A DNA stretch of 64,000 nt from Adiantum capillus-veneris (GCA_014529385.2 CM043945.1:155810741-155874740), one strand, 5' to 3'; counted from the first letter of the stretch, positions 24,075-38,296 are shown. A program made the numbers and translations. Notes: generated by a model not told the origin, from the letters alone.

Positions 24075-25890
24075 ACTAAGTTTCTTATGGCCTTCAGGCC
24101 ATACGGTTCTCTTTGTAGATATCCCTAGGGTTAGGATTGTTGGGAGGTATCAACATATAAAAAGATATATGGCTTCAAATCCATATGGTACTTTATTTAT
24201 GTGTCACCCTATGGCCCTAAGGCCATGGGTTGTCATAGGGCCACAAGATGCCCTCTATGAGCACTAATAAGAAACCATATATGCTTTATGTTGGCACCCT
24301 ATGACCCGAGGGCCACAAGGTCTGCCTTTTATGCTAGTAAGAAACCCTTTATGCTACATGTTATCACTCTATGGCGTTTGGGCCATAGGGTGCCCTATGT
24401 GCTAGTAACAAATCCTCTATGCTCTAGCACCCTATGGACCTAGGGCCACAAGGTACCCTGCATGATAGTAAGAAATCCTCTAGCCTCTATGTTTGCACCC
24501 TATGGACCTAGGGCCACAAGGTAGCCTCTATGCTAGTAAGAAATCCTCTATGGTCAATATTGAAACCCTATGGCCCCAAGGCCATAGGATGTCCTCTATG
24601 GTAGTAAGAACAACCCTCTACGCTCTATGTTGGCACCCTATGGAGACTTGAGGGCCACAAGGTACCCTTTATAATGCTACTAAGAAACCTTGGGAGCACC
24701 AAATAGCCCCTAGGCCACAAGGTTCCCTCTATGCTAGAAAGAAAACCTCTACTGTCTACATTGTCAACCTATAGCCCTCGGGCCATAGGGTGCATCAAGT
24801 GGCTCCTAGGCCACATGGTGCCCTCTATGCTAGAAAGGAAACCTCTGCGCTCTACATTGACACTCTATGGCCTCAAGGCAATAGGGTGCCCCTTACGCCT
24901 AGTATGAAACCATTGAAACTCTATATTAGCATCTAAAGACCCTAGGCCACAAGGTGAGCTGTATGTTAGTAAGAAACCATCTAAACTCTATGTTGGTAGC
25001 CAAAGGCCATAGGATAGCCAAGGAACCCTTTAGGAGCATTCCCCACAAAGAGCACCTTATGGCCCCATGATGATTTAGTGGCCTAGGTGCCCTTCTTAAG
25101 ACTCTTTTATTTTTGTATCATATGGCCCCAGGTCCATAGGGAGCCCATAGGGTACTCTCTATGCTAGCAAGAAACTCTCCATGCTATATGTTTACACCCT
25201 ATGGCACCAAGGACACAGGGTGTCCTCCATGATAGTAAGAAACCCTCTATGCTCTAAGTTTACACCCCATTTGACTATGCTGACACCCTATGGCCCTGGG
25301 GCCATAGGGTGCTCCCTAGGGCCACAAGGTGCCCTTCAACCTAGGAAGAGACCCTTTATGCCCTAAATTGGTACTCTTTGGCCTCAGGGTCATAGGGTGC
25401 CTTCTATGCTAGTAGGATACATTATATGGTCTAGGTTTCCACTCAATTGCGTAGGGATAAAAGGTTTTTTCTATGAAGAAACCATGTATACTATATGTTG
25501 GCAATGTATGGCCCTAGGGATAGAAGGAAACCCTAGGGCTATAGAGTGTCATCTATGCTACTATCATATGGTCCAAGCAGGAGATAGTGACCAAGGTATC
25601 ATGTGTGTCCCAAGGGTAGCAAGGTGCTAATAAAAAGCCCTGTATGCTTTATGTTGGCACCCTATGGCCCCAAGGCCATAGGGAGATCTTTATGCTAGTA
25701 AAATTCCCTCTATACACTATGTTTACGTGTATACTTATAAGAAGCCATTTATACACTATGTTGGCATCTTATGACCCTAGATCCATAAGATGTTCTCTAT
25801 GGTAAAAGAGAAATTGTACATGGGATATGATGGCATCCTATGGTCCTAGGGCCATAGGGTGTCCTCTATGGTAGCAAAATGTGTAAGTTA
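23444..25890. repeat. Segmental tandem duplication, copy A
   Basis: Matches 25939-28458 nearly base for base over long stretches, in direct orientation, at an offset of about 2.50-2.57 kb. It includes the 5' half of the FCP1-like gene and a palindrome block. Small indels account for the changing offset. Confidence 0.88.
24080..25885. repeat. CCTATGGCC palindrome array, block 2
   Basis: About 25 units of roughly 65-75 bp, each a palindrome (CCCTATGGCC..GGCCATAGGG or GGCCACAAGG variants) plus a linker of the type CCCTCTATGCTAGTAAGAAA and CTCTATGTTGGCA. Confidence 0.9.
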
Positions 25891-25938
25891 ATACTCCGAA
25901 ATTGAAAGAGCTTTTCAGGAAAAAAAAGAAAAAAAAAA

Positions 25939-26572
25939 CCTTCTACTTCCATTGTGGTGTCATGCAATCCAATTCCCAACTCTTGGGCTACTAGAATATT
26001 TTCATTAGATTCTTCTTCTTCCCTTGCACATGTTCTGGAACTTTCACTGTCTTCTTCCATTGGATTACTCTTTAAATTTATCTCCAGTCGTTGTAGCAAT
26101 TGACCTTCAAAGACTTGTAGATTCTTGTAATCTTCGTCAGAAACTCTTTGGTTGACATGGAGATTGATAGAATCTTTCTCAGTAGGGTCAATGGCATTAG
26201 CATCCTCTATACCAACAATCTCGAGTAAAACTTTGTCAGCCGCAATATCTTGTTGAAGGACTGCAAGTTTAAAGAACACCTAATTTTAGATTCCAAAGTA
26301 TCTACATTTTGATAACTCTTTTTTTTCACACTCTTAGAAAAAACTAATCGCAAATAGAAAATTTACTAATTGACAACACATCTACAATGAACTTATTGAT
26401 ATTCTCTTTATTGTCTAGAGATTCCTAATCTTTATCTAGCTACATTAGTTCTTTGTCCATGATGGTGGCGCCTATAAGTATACTTGGAGAAACATTTATG
26501 CCTTTAAGCTCTAGAGCAGAAGTCTCATTTTCTATTGCCATGATCTTCTTGCATTGGATGATTTCCTTGACT
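25939..26572 (-). pseudogene. Duplicated 5' fragment of the FCP1-like gene
   Basis: Nearly identical to 23444-24074: the acidic exon (25939-26262) and, in the same spacing, the exon-1 copy (about 26455-26572), where the ATG is now AAG. The phosphatase-like fold is missing, so this is a truncated duplicate. Confidence 0.8.
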
Positions 26573-26579
26573 AAGTTTC

Positions 26580-28445
26580 TTATGGCCTTCAAGCCATACA
26601 ATTCTCTTTGTAGATATGTCTATGACTTTAAGATAATCCAAAATATGTCTGTTTATGGCCTCAAGGCCATAGGGTTAGGATTGTTGGGAGGTCTCAACAT
26701 ATACCTAGATATATGGCTTCAAAGCCATATGGTACTTTATTTATATGTCACCCTATGGCCCTAAGGCCATGGGTTGGCATTGGGCCACAAGATGCCCTCT
26801 ATGAGCACTAGTAAGAAACCATATATGCTTTATGTTGGCACCCTATGACCCGAGGGCCACAAGGTCTTTCTCTTATGCTAGTAAGAAACCCTTTATGCTA
26901 CATGTTGTCACTCTATGGCCTTTGGGCCAAAGGGTGCCCTCTGTGCTAGTAACAAATCCTTTATGCTCTATGTTTGCACCCTATGGACCTAGGGCCACAA
27001 GGTACCCTGTATGATAGTAAGAAATCCTCTAGCCTCTATGTTTGCACCCTATGGACCTAGGGCCACAAGGTAGCCTCTATGCTAGTAACAAATCCTCTAT
27101 GGTCAATATTGAAACCCTATGGCCCCAAGGCCATAGGATGTCCTCTATGCTAGTAAGAAAAACCCTCTACGCTCTATGTTGGTAGCCTATGGAGATTTGA
27201 GGGCCACAAGGTACCCTTTATAATGCTACTAAGAAACCTTGTCTACATTGGCAACCTACAGCCCTCGGGCCATAGGGTGCATCAAATGGCTCCTAGGCCA
27301 CATGGTGCCCTCTATGCTAGAAAGGAAACCTCTGCGCTCTACATTGACACTCTATGGCCCCAAGGCCATAGGGTGCCCCTTACACCTAGTATAAAACCAT
27401 TGAAACTCTATATTAGAATCTAAAGACCGTAGGCCACAAGGTGAGCTCTATGTTAGTAAGAAACCATCTAAACTCTATGTTGGTAGCCTTTGGCCCAAAG
27501 GCCATAGGATAGCCAAGGAACCCTTTAGGAGCATTCCCCACAAAGACCAGGTTCCCTTCTTAAGACTCTTTTATTTTTGTATCATATGGCCCCAGGTAAA
27601 TAAGCTATCCTCTATGCTATCAAAAAACCGTTTATGCTCTTTGTTGGAATCATATGGCCCCAAGGCCATAGGGTTCTCTCTATGCTAGCAAGAAACCCTC
27701 CATGCTATATGTTTACACCCTATGGCACCAAGGACACAGGGTGTCCTCCATGATAGTAAGAAACCCTCTATGCTCTAAGTTTACACCCCATTTGACTATG
27801 TTGACACCCTATGGCCCTAGGGCCATAGGGTGCTCCCTAGGGCCACAAGGTGCCCTTCAACTTAGGAAGAGACCCTTTATGCCCTAAATTGGTACTCTTT
27901 GGCATCAGGGTCATAGGGTGCCTTCTATGCTAGTAGGATACATTATATGGTCTAGGTTTCCACTCTATAGTGTAGGACTAAAAGGTTTGCTCTATGAAGA
28001 AACCATGTATACTATATGTTGGCAGTGTATGGCCCTAGGGATAGAAGGAAACCCTAGGGCTATAGGGTATCCTCTATGCTACTATCATATGGTCCAAGGG
28101 CTAGATAGTGACCAAGGTATCATGTGTGTGAGAATTCTCTACTATATATACAAAAACCACTTTATGGCACTATGGCGTCCCAAGGGCAACAAGGTTCTAT
28201 AAAAAGCCCTCTATGCTCTATGTTGGCACCATAGGTCCCAAGGCCATAGGGTGGTCTTTATGCTAGTAAAATTCCCTCTATGCACTGTGTTTACGTGTAT
28301 ACTTATAAGAAGCCATTTATGCACTATGTTGGCGTCTTATGACCCTAAATCCATAAGATGTTCTCTATGGTAAAAGAGAAATTGTACATGGGATATGATG
28401 GCATCCTATGGTCCTAGGGCCATAGGGTGTCCTCTATGCTAGCAA
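26580..28445. repeat. CCTATGGCC palindrome array, block 3
   Basis: Copy of block 2 within the duplication. It contains a perfect 28-bp palindrome at 27805-27832, half-site CACCCTATGGCCCT. Confidence 0.92.
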
Positions 28446-28541
28446 AATGTGTAAGCTAAAAAATGCGATAAATATGCAACACGATATACAAAATTGAATC
28501 ATTATCATACATCATACATTTGTTGCTGGATCATTATTTGT

Positions 28542-28849
28542 GCTGGATTCTCCTTATGACATTGCACATGTTTTGGAACTTGCATTTCCTTCTACTTCCA
28601 ATTTACAAACGTAAACAATGGTTATACATTATACAATCATTTCTTTGCAATAAACCTTGATACAATGTTCCGATTGCTACATTCCTAAGGGGCAAAAGTA
28701 TTTGTGTTGGATTCTCCTTATGGAATTGCACATGTTTTGGAACTTGCATTGCCTTCTACTTCCAATTTACAAACTTAAACAATGGTTATACATTATACAA
28801 TCATTTATTTGCAATAAACCTTGATACAATGTTCCGATTGCTACATGAC
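28542..28849. repeat. Local direct duplication of about 140 bp
   Basis: 28542-28683 and 28708-28849 are near-identical (both with TTGGATTCTCCTTATG-type starts and CCTTGATACAATGTTCCG). They also resemble part of the FCP1-like gene's acidic exon (around 23400-23450), suggesting further copying of that segment. Confidence 0.8.
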
Positions 28850-30305
28850 AAGCTAAAAAATTCTACTAGTCCTAGCTTCTCTCTATTGAAAAAAATTCAA
28901 GATATAAATTCCAATTCTCTGCATCATCTAGAAGAGAAACAAAATCATAGTTTGGAACAAAATACTTGCACTTTATATCTTTGAATAAAATCTAGTTACA
29001 ATCAAAGAACTAGATCTTCACATAATCCAAAGGACAAATGCTTCAATAACCATTTATACTCGATGTTTACTATCTAAGCAAATAATTGGCATTTACAACA
29101 AATGTTGAATATATGTTTAATCTAGTTAGTTGCAATGCAAAGATAATTGTTTCAAATGCTTACACCATCAATTCACAATAGAAGAACTTACACCCAACAA
29201 AAAATGATCATACATCAATTGTTCAAACTCTCATTTTGGAATTTTGAGGACTAAATACTTTTTAGTTTTTTCTAGCTTATTTCATTCTCAATAGAATATT
29301 AAACCTTAATCACAAGATAAGAAATATATGTCCCTAATGTATATGAACACAAGATATAAGGCCATTGAAAAATGTTCTTGAAACACTTAAAGAGTCTTTA
29401 GGTGACCTAGAATAACCAACCTATGGTCTAAAAACCATAGGGTTTCATGTGATGTTTTATAAGATGTGTCCATAAGAGCTAGGTGATTTGCATCCATGGG
29501 GTGATTTAAGTGCCCCTGTGGAGATTCTATGTCACCACCCTATGGCCCTAAGGCCTTAGGGTATCCCAAATTCTCTTGGATAACTTATGTTTCCTTCTAG
29601 AATAGCCCAAATACTCATGTGCCCGTTTAGAGACTTTATGTAATCTCTCTATATACATAAGAATGTAGGATAGCTGTGTTGACACCCAATGGCCTTAAGG
29701 CTGTAGACTAGCCCAAATGCTTATGTGACCTTTTAAAGACTCTATGTAATCACCCTATATCCATAAGATTGTAGGGTAGCCAAATGCTTTTGGGGGATTC
29801 TATGTTGACACCCTATGGGCCTAAGGCTATAGAGTAACCCAGATGCTTATGTGCCCTTTTAGAGACTCGGTGTAATCACCCTACATCTGTAAGGTTGTTG
29901 GGTATCCCATTTTATTTTGGGGGATTCTATGGCCCTAGGGCCATAGGGTGTCATGTCTACAAAGAACTCTATGATCCTCAAGTCATAGTGTATTCTTCCC
30001 AAACCTCATATGATCAATTAACTTTAAAGTATTACATAATATATATCTTATGACCATATATAAATGTAGAATTCCATTTACCAAAACATGTCCATATAAT
30101 ATCATACACTTAAGTCTAATTCATTTATTGTGAAAAAACTCAAACTCACAAGTTCACATTTTTTCAAAGAAAATAAATTGAGAACAATAACGAGCTAAAC
30201 ATCAATGTTTTTAACATCATGGGCAGATTTGAGATGGGACAAATAAAATAAAATGACAACAATAATAATCTAAATATCAGTAATGTAATATCATGGGTGG
30301 CTAGC
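28850..30305. other. Spacer between duplication and ParB-like gene
   Basis: AT-rich DNA with no gene seen. A palindrome block occupies about 29400-30000, with longer-spaced units (CACCCTATGGCCCTAAGGCC and variants). Confidence 0.6.
29400..30000. repeat. CCTATGGCC palindrome array, block 4 (sparse)
   Basis: Five to seven diverged units spaced about 100 bp apart with ATGTGCCCTTTTAGAGAC-type linkers. Confidence 0.8.
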
Positions 30306-33042
30306 TTAACCTGTTTCTAGTAGACTTTCTAGAATGGCCTCAGCACTTGCATCCAATGGTTCTTCAATTTCTTCTTCTTCTGAATCCTTGGCATTGACTT
30401 TCTCTGTGTTATCCACACCTACCCACCTTCTAAGATTAAGGTCTTCTTCCACTATGGAATGGCAAAGAGATTCCAATTGCGTCATTTGATCACTACTACA
30501 TGCAACTGATATCACCTTTCTCTGTTGTTGTAGTGCCTCTTTAGTCCCATAGCCTAATGAGAAGATGTCTATCACTTGATCATCTTCTTTGAGATAGATG
30601 CATTTGATTGCACGATGTACAAAAAAGGATTTGGCCGTGGTCACAGCATCATACTCGTCGTCATTGATGCAGAGAGTATGCATTGGCTCCAACAATGACT
30701 CTTTAACACTAGAGTAGTTGGTGTACTGCTCTCCTCGACTGAAAAATGCCCAAACCCCAAAAACTACTTCGCGAAGAGCACATGTTTGGATGGTCTTTGA
30801 TCCCATTAAGGAGCTGAAAGGTAGAACGTGCATTTCATACCATTTAGCTTTTTCAGAAATTGCCTTCTCTAGGGAAGCAGCATGCTGATACTTGACTAAG
30901 CCGGCAATTAAAAACTCTGATGGTTGATGTGCTACCCCACATACTCCATCAATTACTTTACCAAATTGGGCAGCACTCCAACCACTAGATGTAAGACTTT
31001 TGTGTATTGTGTCTATGATGCAAACACCAACACGAATTTTAGAGCTATTCTCACTACAGAGAAACTCAATGCCTTCCAAATTCTTTCCAACACACTTGAT
31101 TGTCCATGGCAAAATGAATTGCAAACTAGGAGTGCCATTCTTTTGTACAATGATCCACTGCACATATCCCCTAGTGATCTCAGGAATTGGCTCTTTCTCC
31201 TTTCCTTTTTGTAGTAGGAGATTTAGCCATTGCGTACAACTCGTGAAGAGAGATTTGTAAATCTCATCTGTAATGTTATAATGAGACTTAAATTTATCCC
31301 ATGAAGTAACTGCTATTGCTGATGGATCTATCTCTTTAAATGCCATCAACATTTGAGGCTCAAAACCGTGGTCTTCTTTAAGACCGTTGCACGTGCAGTG
31401 AGGTCGAGCATGCCCGCTTGTTGACGTGGTTGCTTCAATAAGCAAATCTTCTCATCTGCCAGCTCTTGTTGTAGTAGCTTGAAATCATTATCTTCTAAAC
31501 CATCTAGGCATCTAAAGGTTGTTATGCTTGGTTGTCGCCCACGAGAAGTTGATGCCTGATGCTTCTCCAAGATGTGTATCCACTGATCATAGATTTCATC
31601 ATCGTACATGACCATGTGTGCTTCTTTGTTGGCAAATGATTTATGGTTGAACGTGATGTTCGCCACATTTACAAAGGCCTTCAAAATAAAGAAAAGAAAA
31701 TTAACTTTATTTCAAGACATATTTGTAACAAAAACAAGCATAGGGAAGTGGAACTTACATCCCAACTTGCTCGACTTGGATGACCGACAGGAACACCTGC
31801 CTTGGGTTTTGTTGGTTTAGAATATGCAAGCCATTGACTATGGCCATGCTTCAAGACCTCCACATAAGGCTGGTGTTTCATTGCTGTTATTCTCTCCATG
31901 TTCTCCATTCTGGAAATTCGAACAGCAACCTCTTTCGGAGCGTCTACCACTATCCTTGCAGTTCTAAACTTGTAGAACTCTTTTCTCAAAGCATACTTAG
32001 TGCTGTTGTTACGCAAAAAAGATCTAGCCGCTATGATGGAATGCTGACCAGCTAGAATCCAGTAGTGGTATGTTGATAGCTTGTCTCCATGCACTTCAAC
32101 TATTTGTAAAGGCATTTTTGTAATTGGGTTATACGGCATCAAGTCTGCTGTACTGGAGACTGGCCTAGAGTGCCCTGCAAATTGCTTCAAGAGATATTTC
32201 ACATATACATCTGACAATGGTCTGCATCTATAGCCTTCTAGTGCAAGGTTGCATTGCTCAACTGGGATCAATTGGGTAAATTGTACACCAAATTTAAAAT
32301 TGTGGTCAATTCCGACGTATCCATCTAGCCCACTCTTAGAAGTTTTGGCAACTTCTTTATCAAGATCTTTTTCTTTGGGCTGTATAATAGAGTCCAACAC
32401 AGGTAAGGATGGTGAGTCCACAACCACTGCCATTGAGGGGGTTCCAACTATTAGGGTTGCAAGTCCACTAGAATCTCCTGCTTCTTGAGTCTGTAAGGGT
32501 ATAACTGAAAGATTTTCTTCGGCCACATTTCCACTATTTTCTCCAAGTGAGGGAGTCTGACTCTCCTTGAGCGTCTTAGATTGATTTGGTGTACCTGTGT
32601 CTTCATTCTTTCGCTTCTTATTCTTCTTTGGGCTGCTCAATTTACCTAAATATTGATTGACTTTCTTAAAGCCCTCAATATATAAGTCTATAAAGTTCTC
32701 ACTTGGAGTGTCGTCTTGAAGCTCCACCCACCCTGCTTTTGTCATTGTTACTCCTTCATAATCAACCTTCACCAATTTTTGAGCAAAGGCCACAGGCTCC
32801 AACAAGTAGGAGTCACCATTGAGTAGTTTTACTCCAAGGCATGGAGACATTTCAAGATCTGAACAATCTTTCTTTATCTCCTTGACAATACCACAGTCCT
32901 TGAAGGGCAATTGCTCTTTATCTTGAAAGACCAAGTGGACTTTCTCATCACTTCCACCATTTGGTAAGTGAAAATCTAGATACCAAGAACTTGGTGTTGA
33001 GCCTATTGCATCAACTTAATTTGACTTTCTCTTCTGAGACAT
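30306..33042 (-). pseudogene. Gene with ParB/sulfiredoxin-like GQHS motif, interrupted; function unknown
   Basis: Start ATG at 33042-33040 (MSQKRKS), in frame with 1.2 kb of coding sequence except for TAA at codon 9 (33016-33018). Exon A ends at 31759 with donor GTAAGT; exon B starts near 31680 after TTTGAAG. A frame change near 31375 leads into the last 380 codons, ending at 30306. Residues about 290-400 contain ADLMPYNPITKMPLQIVEV then YYW-type ILAGQHSIIAARSFL; a GQHR/GQHS motif after a hydrophobic strand is typical of ParB-like nuclease or DNA-binding folds. Downstream is SRMENMERI and a conserved-looking KHGHSQWLAY. The C-terminus is acidic. Other regions match nothing I recognise. A ParB-like role in DNA binding or end handling is inference. 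Confidence 0.55.
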
Positions 33043-33079
33043 TTTTTGTAAAAAGAATGACATATATTTAGACAAGATG

Positions 33080-34448
33080 GATATTATTACATCCATATGG
33101 ACCTAGGGCCATAGAGTCACCTCTATGTTAAACCATGTGGTCCTAGGTCCAAAGGGTGCCAACAAAATGGTTCTACAAGTGTACCTAGGCCACTCAATAG
33201 TAGTGTGATCACATGTTATCTTATGACATTAGAGGACCCTCAAAGAAGTATCCCTTGAATGGCTTAAATACCCCTTTAGAGCCTCTACACCAACACCATA
33301 TGGCAATCTGTGGCCTAAAGGCCATAGGGTCCCCTGCATGCTAGTAAGAACCTCTCTATGCTCTACATTGGCATCATATGGCTCCAAGGCCACAAGGTGG
33401 CCACAATGTTTTAAAGAAACACTTCATGAGGGTTTTCTGGTAACCTATGACCCTAGGGCCATATGGTGCTCTCCATGCAAGTAAAAAACACTATTTGCTC
33501 TATATTGAGGAGACCTTGTGGGATGAAGTCCATAGGGTCCCCTCTATGCTAGTAAGAACCTCTGTTTACTCTATAATGGCACCCTGTGGCGTGAAGGTCA
33601 TAGGGTTCCCTCTATGCTACTACGAATCTCTTTGTGCTCTATGCTCTATCGTCTATGCTCTAGATCTATATTGACTTCCTATGGCCCCAAGACCACAAGG
33701 TGCCCTCATCATTTCCAAAAACACCTCATTGTTTTGCTATGGCCCTAGGGCCATAGCTCTCTATGCCGATATAAAGCACCATGCTCTATATTAGCTCCCT
33801 AAGGCCTCAAGGCCATAGGGTTGGCCTCAAGGGCCCCAAGGGTGCTCTGTATGCCAATGAAAAATACTATTCTCTCTATATTGAGAAGACCTTGTGGGCT
33901 GAAGGCCATAGGAACCCTTCTATGATGGATTTTTGACAACCAATCCCCCTAGGTTAGGATGTTCTTTATGCTAGTAAAAACACTATTTGCTCTATATTGG
34001 CACCATGTGACATGAAAGCCATATGGTCCCCTATATTCTAGTAAGAGTCTCTCCATGCTCTATATTGGCACCCTTTGGCCTGAAGGCCATAGGGTTCGAT
34101 CTTTGCTCGTAAGAACCGATCTATGCTCTATATTGGCACCCTATGGCCTGAAGGCCATAGGGTCCCCTGTATGCTAGTAAGAATCTCTCTATGCTCTACA
34201 CATCCGATGACCCCAAGGCCACAAGTTGCCCTCTATGTTTTGAAGAAACCCTTCAGGAGGTTTTTTTGGCAACCTATGGACCCAGGGCCATAGGGTGCTC
34301 TCTATGCCATTGAACAACCCTCATTGTTTTGGTACCCTATGGCCCCAGGTATAAAGCACTATTTGGTCTCTCTATGCTAGTAAGAACTGATCTTTGTTCT
34401 ATATTGGCACCCTTTGGCCTGAAGACCATAGGGTCCGCTCTGTGCTAG
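33080..34448. repeat. CCTATGGCC palindrome array, block 5
   Basis: About 18 units; the linker here is CTCTATGCTAGTAAGAACC plus CTCTATATTGGCACCC. The Tat-like retrotransposon inserted in the CTAG of one linker, and the array resumes at 43674. Confidence 0.9.
34445..34448. other. CTAG target-site duplication, left copy
   Basis: CTAG precedes the 5' LTR and follows the 3' LTR (43670-43673). Rejoining gives the array linker GTGCTAGTAAGAACC, the standard linker word. Confidence 0.85.
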
Positions 34449-35949
<1,501 letters not shown>

Positions 35950-35954
35950 TAAAT

Positions 35955-35968
35955 TGGTGCCCCCACTG
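35955..35968 (+). other. Primer-binding site
   Basis: TGGTGCCCCCACTG begins five bases after the 5' LTR, the position where a tRNA 3' end would prime minus-strand synthesis. It is not the initiator-Met type; the tRNA was not identified. Confidence 0.7.
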
Positions 35969-35999
35969 AGGAGTTCTCAAGCAGCGCTCTATCAATCCT

Positions 36000-36503
36000 A
36001 TGAAGGAAGATCCATCAAATTCTCCGAGACTTCCACTATGGTCTCCCCAAGAAGCTCGAGAAAAGAAGCGTCTTTATGGACAAACGGCACGTATGCGGGT
36101 AAAGAGAGTTAACTACACACACCCTTCTTTGCTTCAAGGAAAATCTTGTAGTCATCAAGTCCCTAGGTCAAAAAATTGTGTGGAGTGCTTTGTGGCTAGT
36201 GTGAAGACACTTCCTTTGAAGCCTCGACTTCAGGTGGTGAAAGCACTCTCAAACTCGGGTATTAACAAGTTTTTGGAGGGGGAGCTACACATCAATGCGG
36301 TGCGGTATTGGCAAGAGGCTACATATGGTGATGCACTCCAACTACTACTAGCAAGAAGGCTCAAGGTGGTTGAGAGGGTAGCCATCGAACCCTATGAACT
36401 CTACAAAGCTGAATATGGTCACACCAAGGCTAGGCTAATCACTGGTGAACAGATTCTTCGCATCTCTCAAATGGTGGGATCCAAGAGAGCTCAACTTCAA
36501 TGA
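36000..36503 (+). CDS. Leader ORF upstream of gag, unknown function
   Basis: A 167-codon frame between the primer-binding site and gag, basic overall, with no family recognised (contains GELHINAVRYWQEATYGDAL). Extra ORFs before gag are known in some Tat/Ogre elements, so this may be real, but it could be chance. Confidence 0.4.
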   Translation: MKEDPSNSPRLPLWSPQEAREKKRLYGQTARMRVKRVNYTHPSLLQGKSCSHQVPRSKNCVECFVASVKTLPLKPRLQVVKALSNSGINKFLEGELHINAVRYWQEATYGDALQLLLARRLKVVERVAIEPYELYKAEYGHTKARLITGEQILRISQMVGSKRAQLQ

Positions 36504-36536
36504 AGTGCTTCATGGAGGGTTGTAATTAATGCACCA

Positions 36537-36968
36537 ATGAATAATCCCATTTTCCACAACTTTCAATCAGTTCAGAATATTAGGGTGAATGTGCGCATTG
36601 ATAGAAATATTTTTTTCCAACAAAGATTGGTCTTCTATTTTGGAGCTGAGAGGTTGAGAGAGATATTGCTGTCCCCTGATCCTAAAATATTTCCTATTTT
36701 GGAGTATAATGTATCTTTTGATGTTCACATCTTCATCTTGCTTTAAGCATACTCCATGAATCATAGGGATTTATATGGACCTTTCCAACCTCTTGCTAGA
36801 CAAACTGTGCATATAATAGCTAGCACAAAGCTTAGGTTCCAAAACATCATAAGGGACTTACTAGGCCCTCGTCGTCTAGCTGAGATTAATGCATCTATCA
36901 ATCGATTTATTCTACCCTTAATAAGATATGATTTGGGCCTAGACGTTTTCATCTTTGTGCTATATTGA
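36537..36968 (+). CDS. Two short tandem leader ORFs with shared pattern
   Basis: Frames 36537-36746 (69 codons) and 36756-36968 (70 codons) both end in a similar pattern: a RL.EI segment, then ILEYNVSFDVHIFILL or LIRYDLGLDVFIFVLY. This suggests an old tandem duplication of a small coding module. Function unknown. Confidence 0.35.
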
Positions 36969-36988
36969 GAGGAAGGCAACCCACTTTT

Positions 36989-38293
36989 ATGATGGCTTTC
37001 CCAAATTTTTTCGGGCGAAGTGGGGAAAATGCTGGGGATTTTTTGGATAACTTGGAGATGGTTTTCCTTGTCTCCGGGAGGGATGACGAAGCAGTGAAAT
37101 TGAGAGCTTTTCCTTTGGTGCTCAAAGAATAAGCTAGGGTATGGTTCCAGGCTCTAGATCCAACCCAAAGAATTGATTGGGAGGGATTGAAGGTGGCTTT
37201 CCTACGAAGATTTCAACGAGCCAATTCGGCAGAAGAACTATGGCAACGGCTTCTGTCCCTTCATCAAGTTGACCCTCATGGTTATGCAACCTATGAGGAA
37301 GGTTTTCTGAAACTTTGGGGGCAATGGTCAGACTTACTAAACCCTGGTGAGCGAGCTCCCAATTGCCTCCAAAAGGATCGATTTATCTCAGGTTTGTACC
37401 CCTTGCCAAGGGAGAAGGTAAAGGGCAAATTTCCAAATGCTTTTGAAGATGCCTTAAGAATTGCTAGGGAAAAGAATAGAAAGATTCTCTATCAAGCCCA
37501 AGCTGGCCAGCTAGCTTTGGGAGGCAATATCACAACTATGGAAGCTTCTCACATACCTCCAAATGTGCCTAATGCACCAGACCTCAATAGAGGTCAACAA
37601 GAAGATATGCTCCAACAAATAAACAATCTCACAAACCAGCTAGAGGGGTTGAGAGTAAATCTTGTGCAAGGTGTAAGAAGGCCTATTGAGGGAAATGGTG
37701 GGAATCGGCCACCAATGCGACGTCAAGCAAGGGAAATGTTGTGTTACAATTGTGGGGAAATTGGCCACGGCATGTATAATTGCCCTCATCCCAGAAGATA
37801 TGACTACCCTGTCAGAGGTCCTCGACAACAAGTAAGTCCACCCCGTGCTAGAGCTCAAGCACAAGAGCAACCGCAACCTCAAATTTTGCAGCCACCTCGT
37901 GCTCAAGCTCAAGCCCCTGCTACTCAACCAAATGTGAGCATCATAAGGATGGAGGAGGTCCTCAAGGGCAGAAGCAACCAGGAAGAAATAGCTAAAGGGA
38001 AGATGAAGATAGATGAAGTGGCTACAATGCCTATCAAACGTGTGCGTGTCCAAGATGAAGTAGGTAAAGAAACAAGCAAGGATGCAAGCAATGAAGCAAG
38101 TACATCTCGGGCAACTAAAGATGAAGCCAAGAAGAGAAAGACCCGTACTAGGTCTCAAATTGACATCTCTGATTTCCCTATGGGATCTCGGGCACAACCT
38201 TATGACTTGACAGCTGATGTGAGTTCTCAAGGACCAAAGATTACTTGGCCACAACTACTTCATATCTCCCCAAAGCTTCGAAGACAATGGTAA
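36989..38293 (+). CDS. Retrotransposon Gag polyprotein, one early nonsense codon
   Basis: Starts at ATG 36989 (MMAFPNFFGRSGENAGDFL). A retrotransposon Gag domain covers the first 150 residues (FLRRFQRANSAEELWQRL), with a CCHC zinc knuckle CYNCGEIGHGMYNC at about residues 252-265 and a Pro/Gln/Ala-rich then Lys/Glu-rich tail. TAA at 37130-37132 (codon 48) interrupts it. The terminal TAA (38291-38293) is only one codon before the pol ATG and in the same frame, so pol could follow by stop readthrough or reinitiation. Confidence 0.85.
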
Positions 38294-38296
38294 AAA

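Larger units (their letters stand above)
25939..28458. repeat. Segmental tandem duplication, copy B
   Basis: Direct copy of 23444-25890. The junction (25891-25938) is an A-rich run with AATTGAAAGAGCTTTT, a word also found near 50017 beside another A-rich run. Confidence 0.88.

Noticed and set aside
19890-34448. Repeat arrays considered as CRISPR
   Set aside because: The context is a eukaryotic genome, spacing is irregular, repeats are diverged and linkers are themselves repeated; there are no cas genes.
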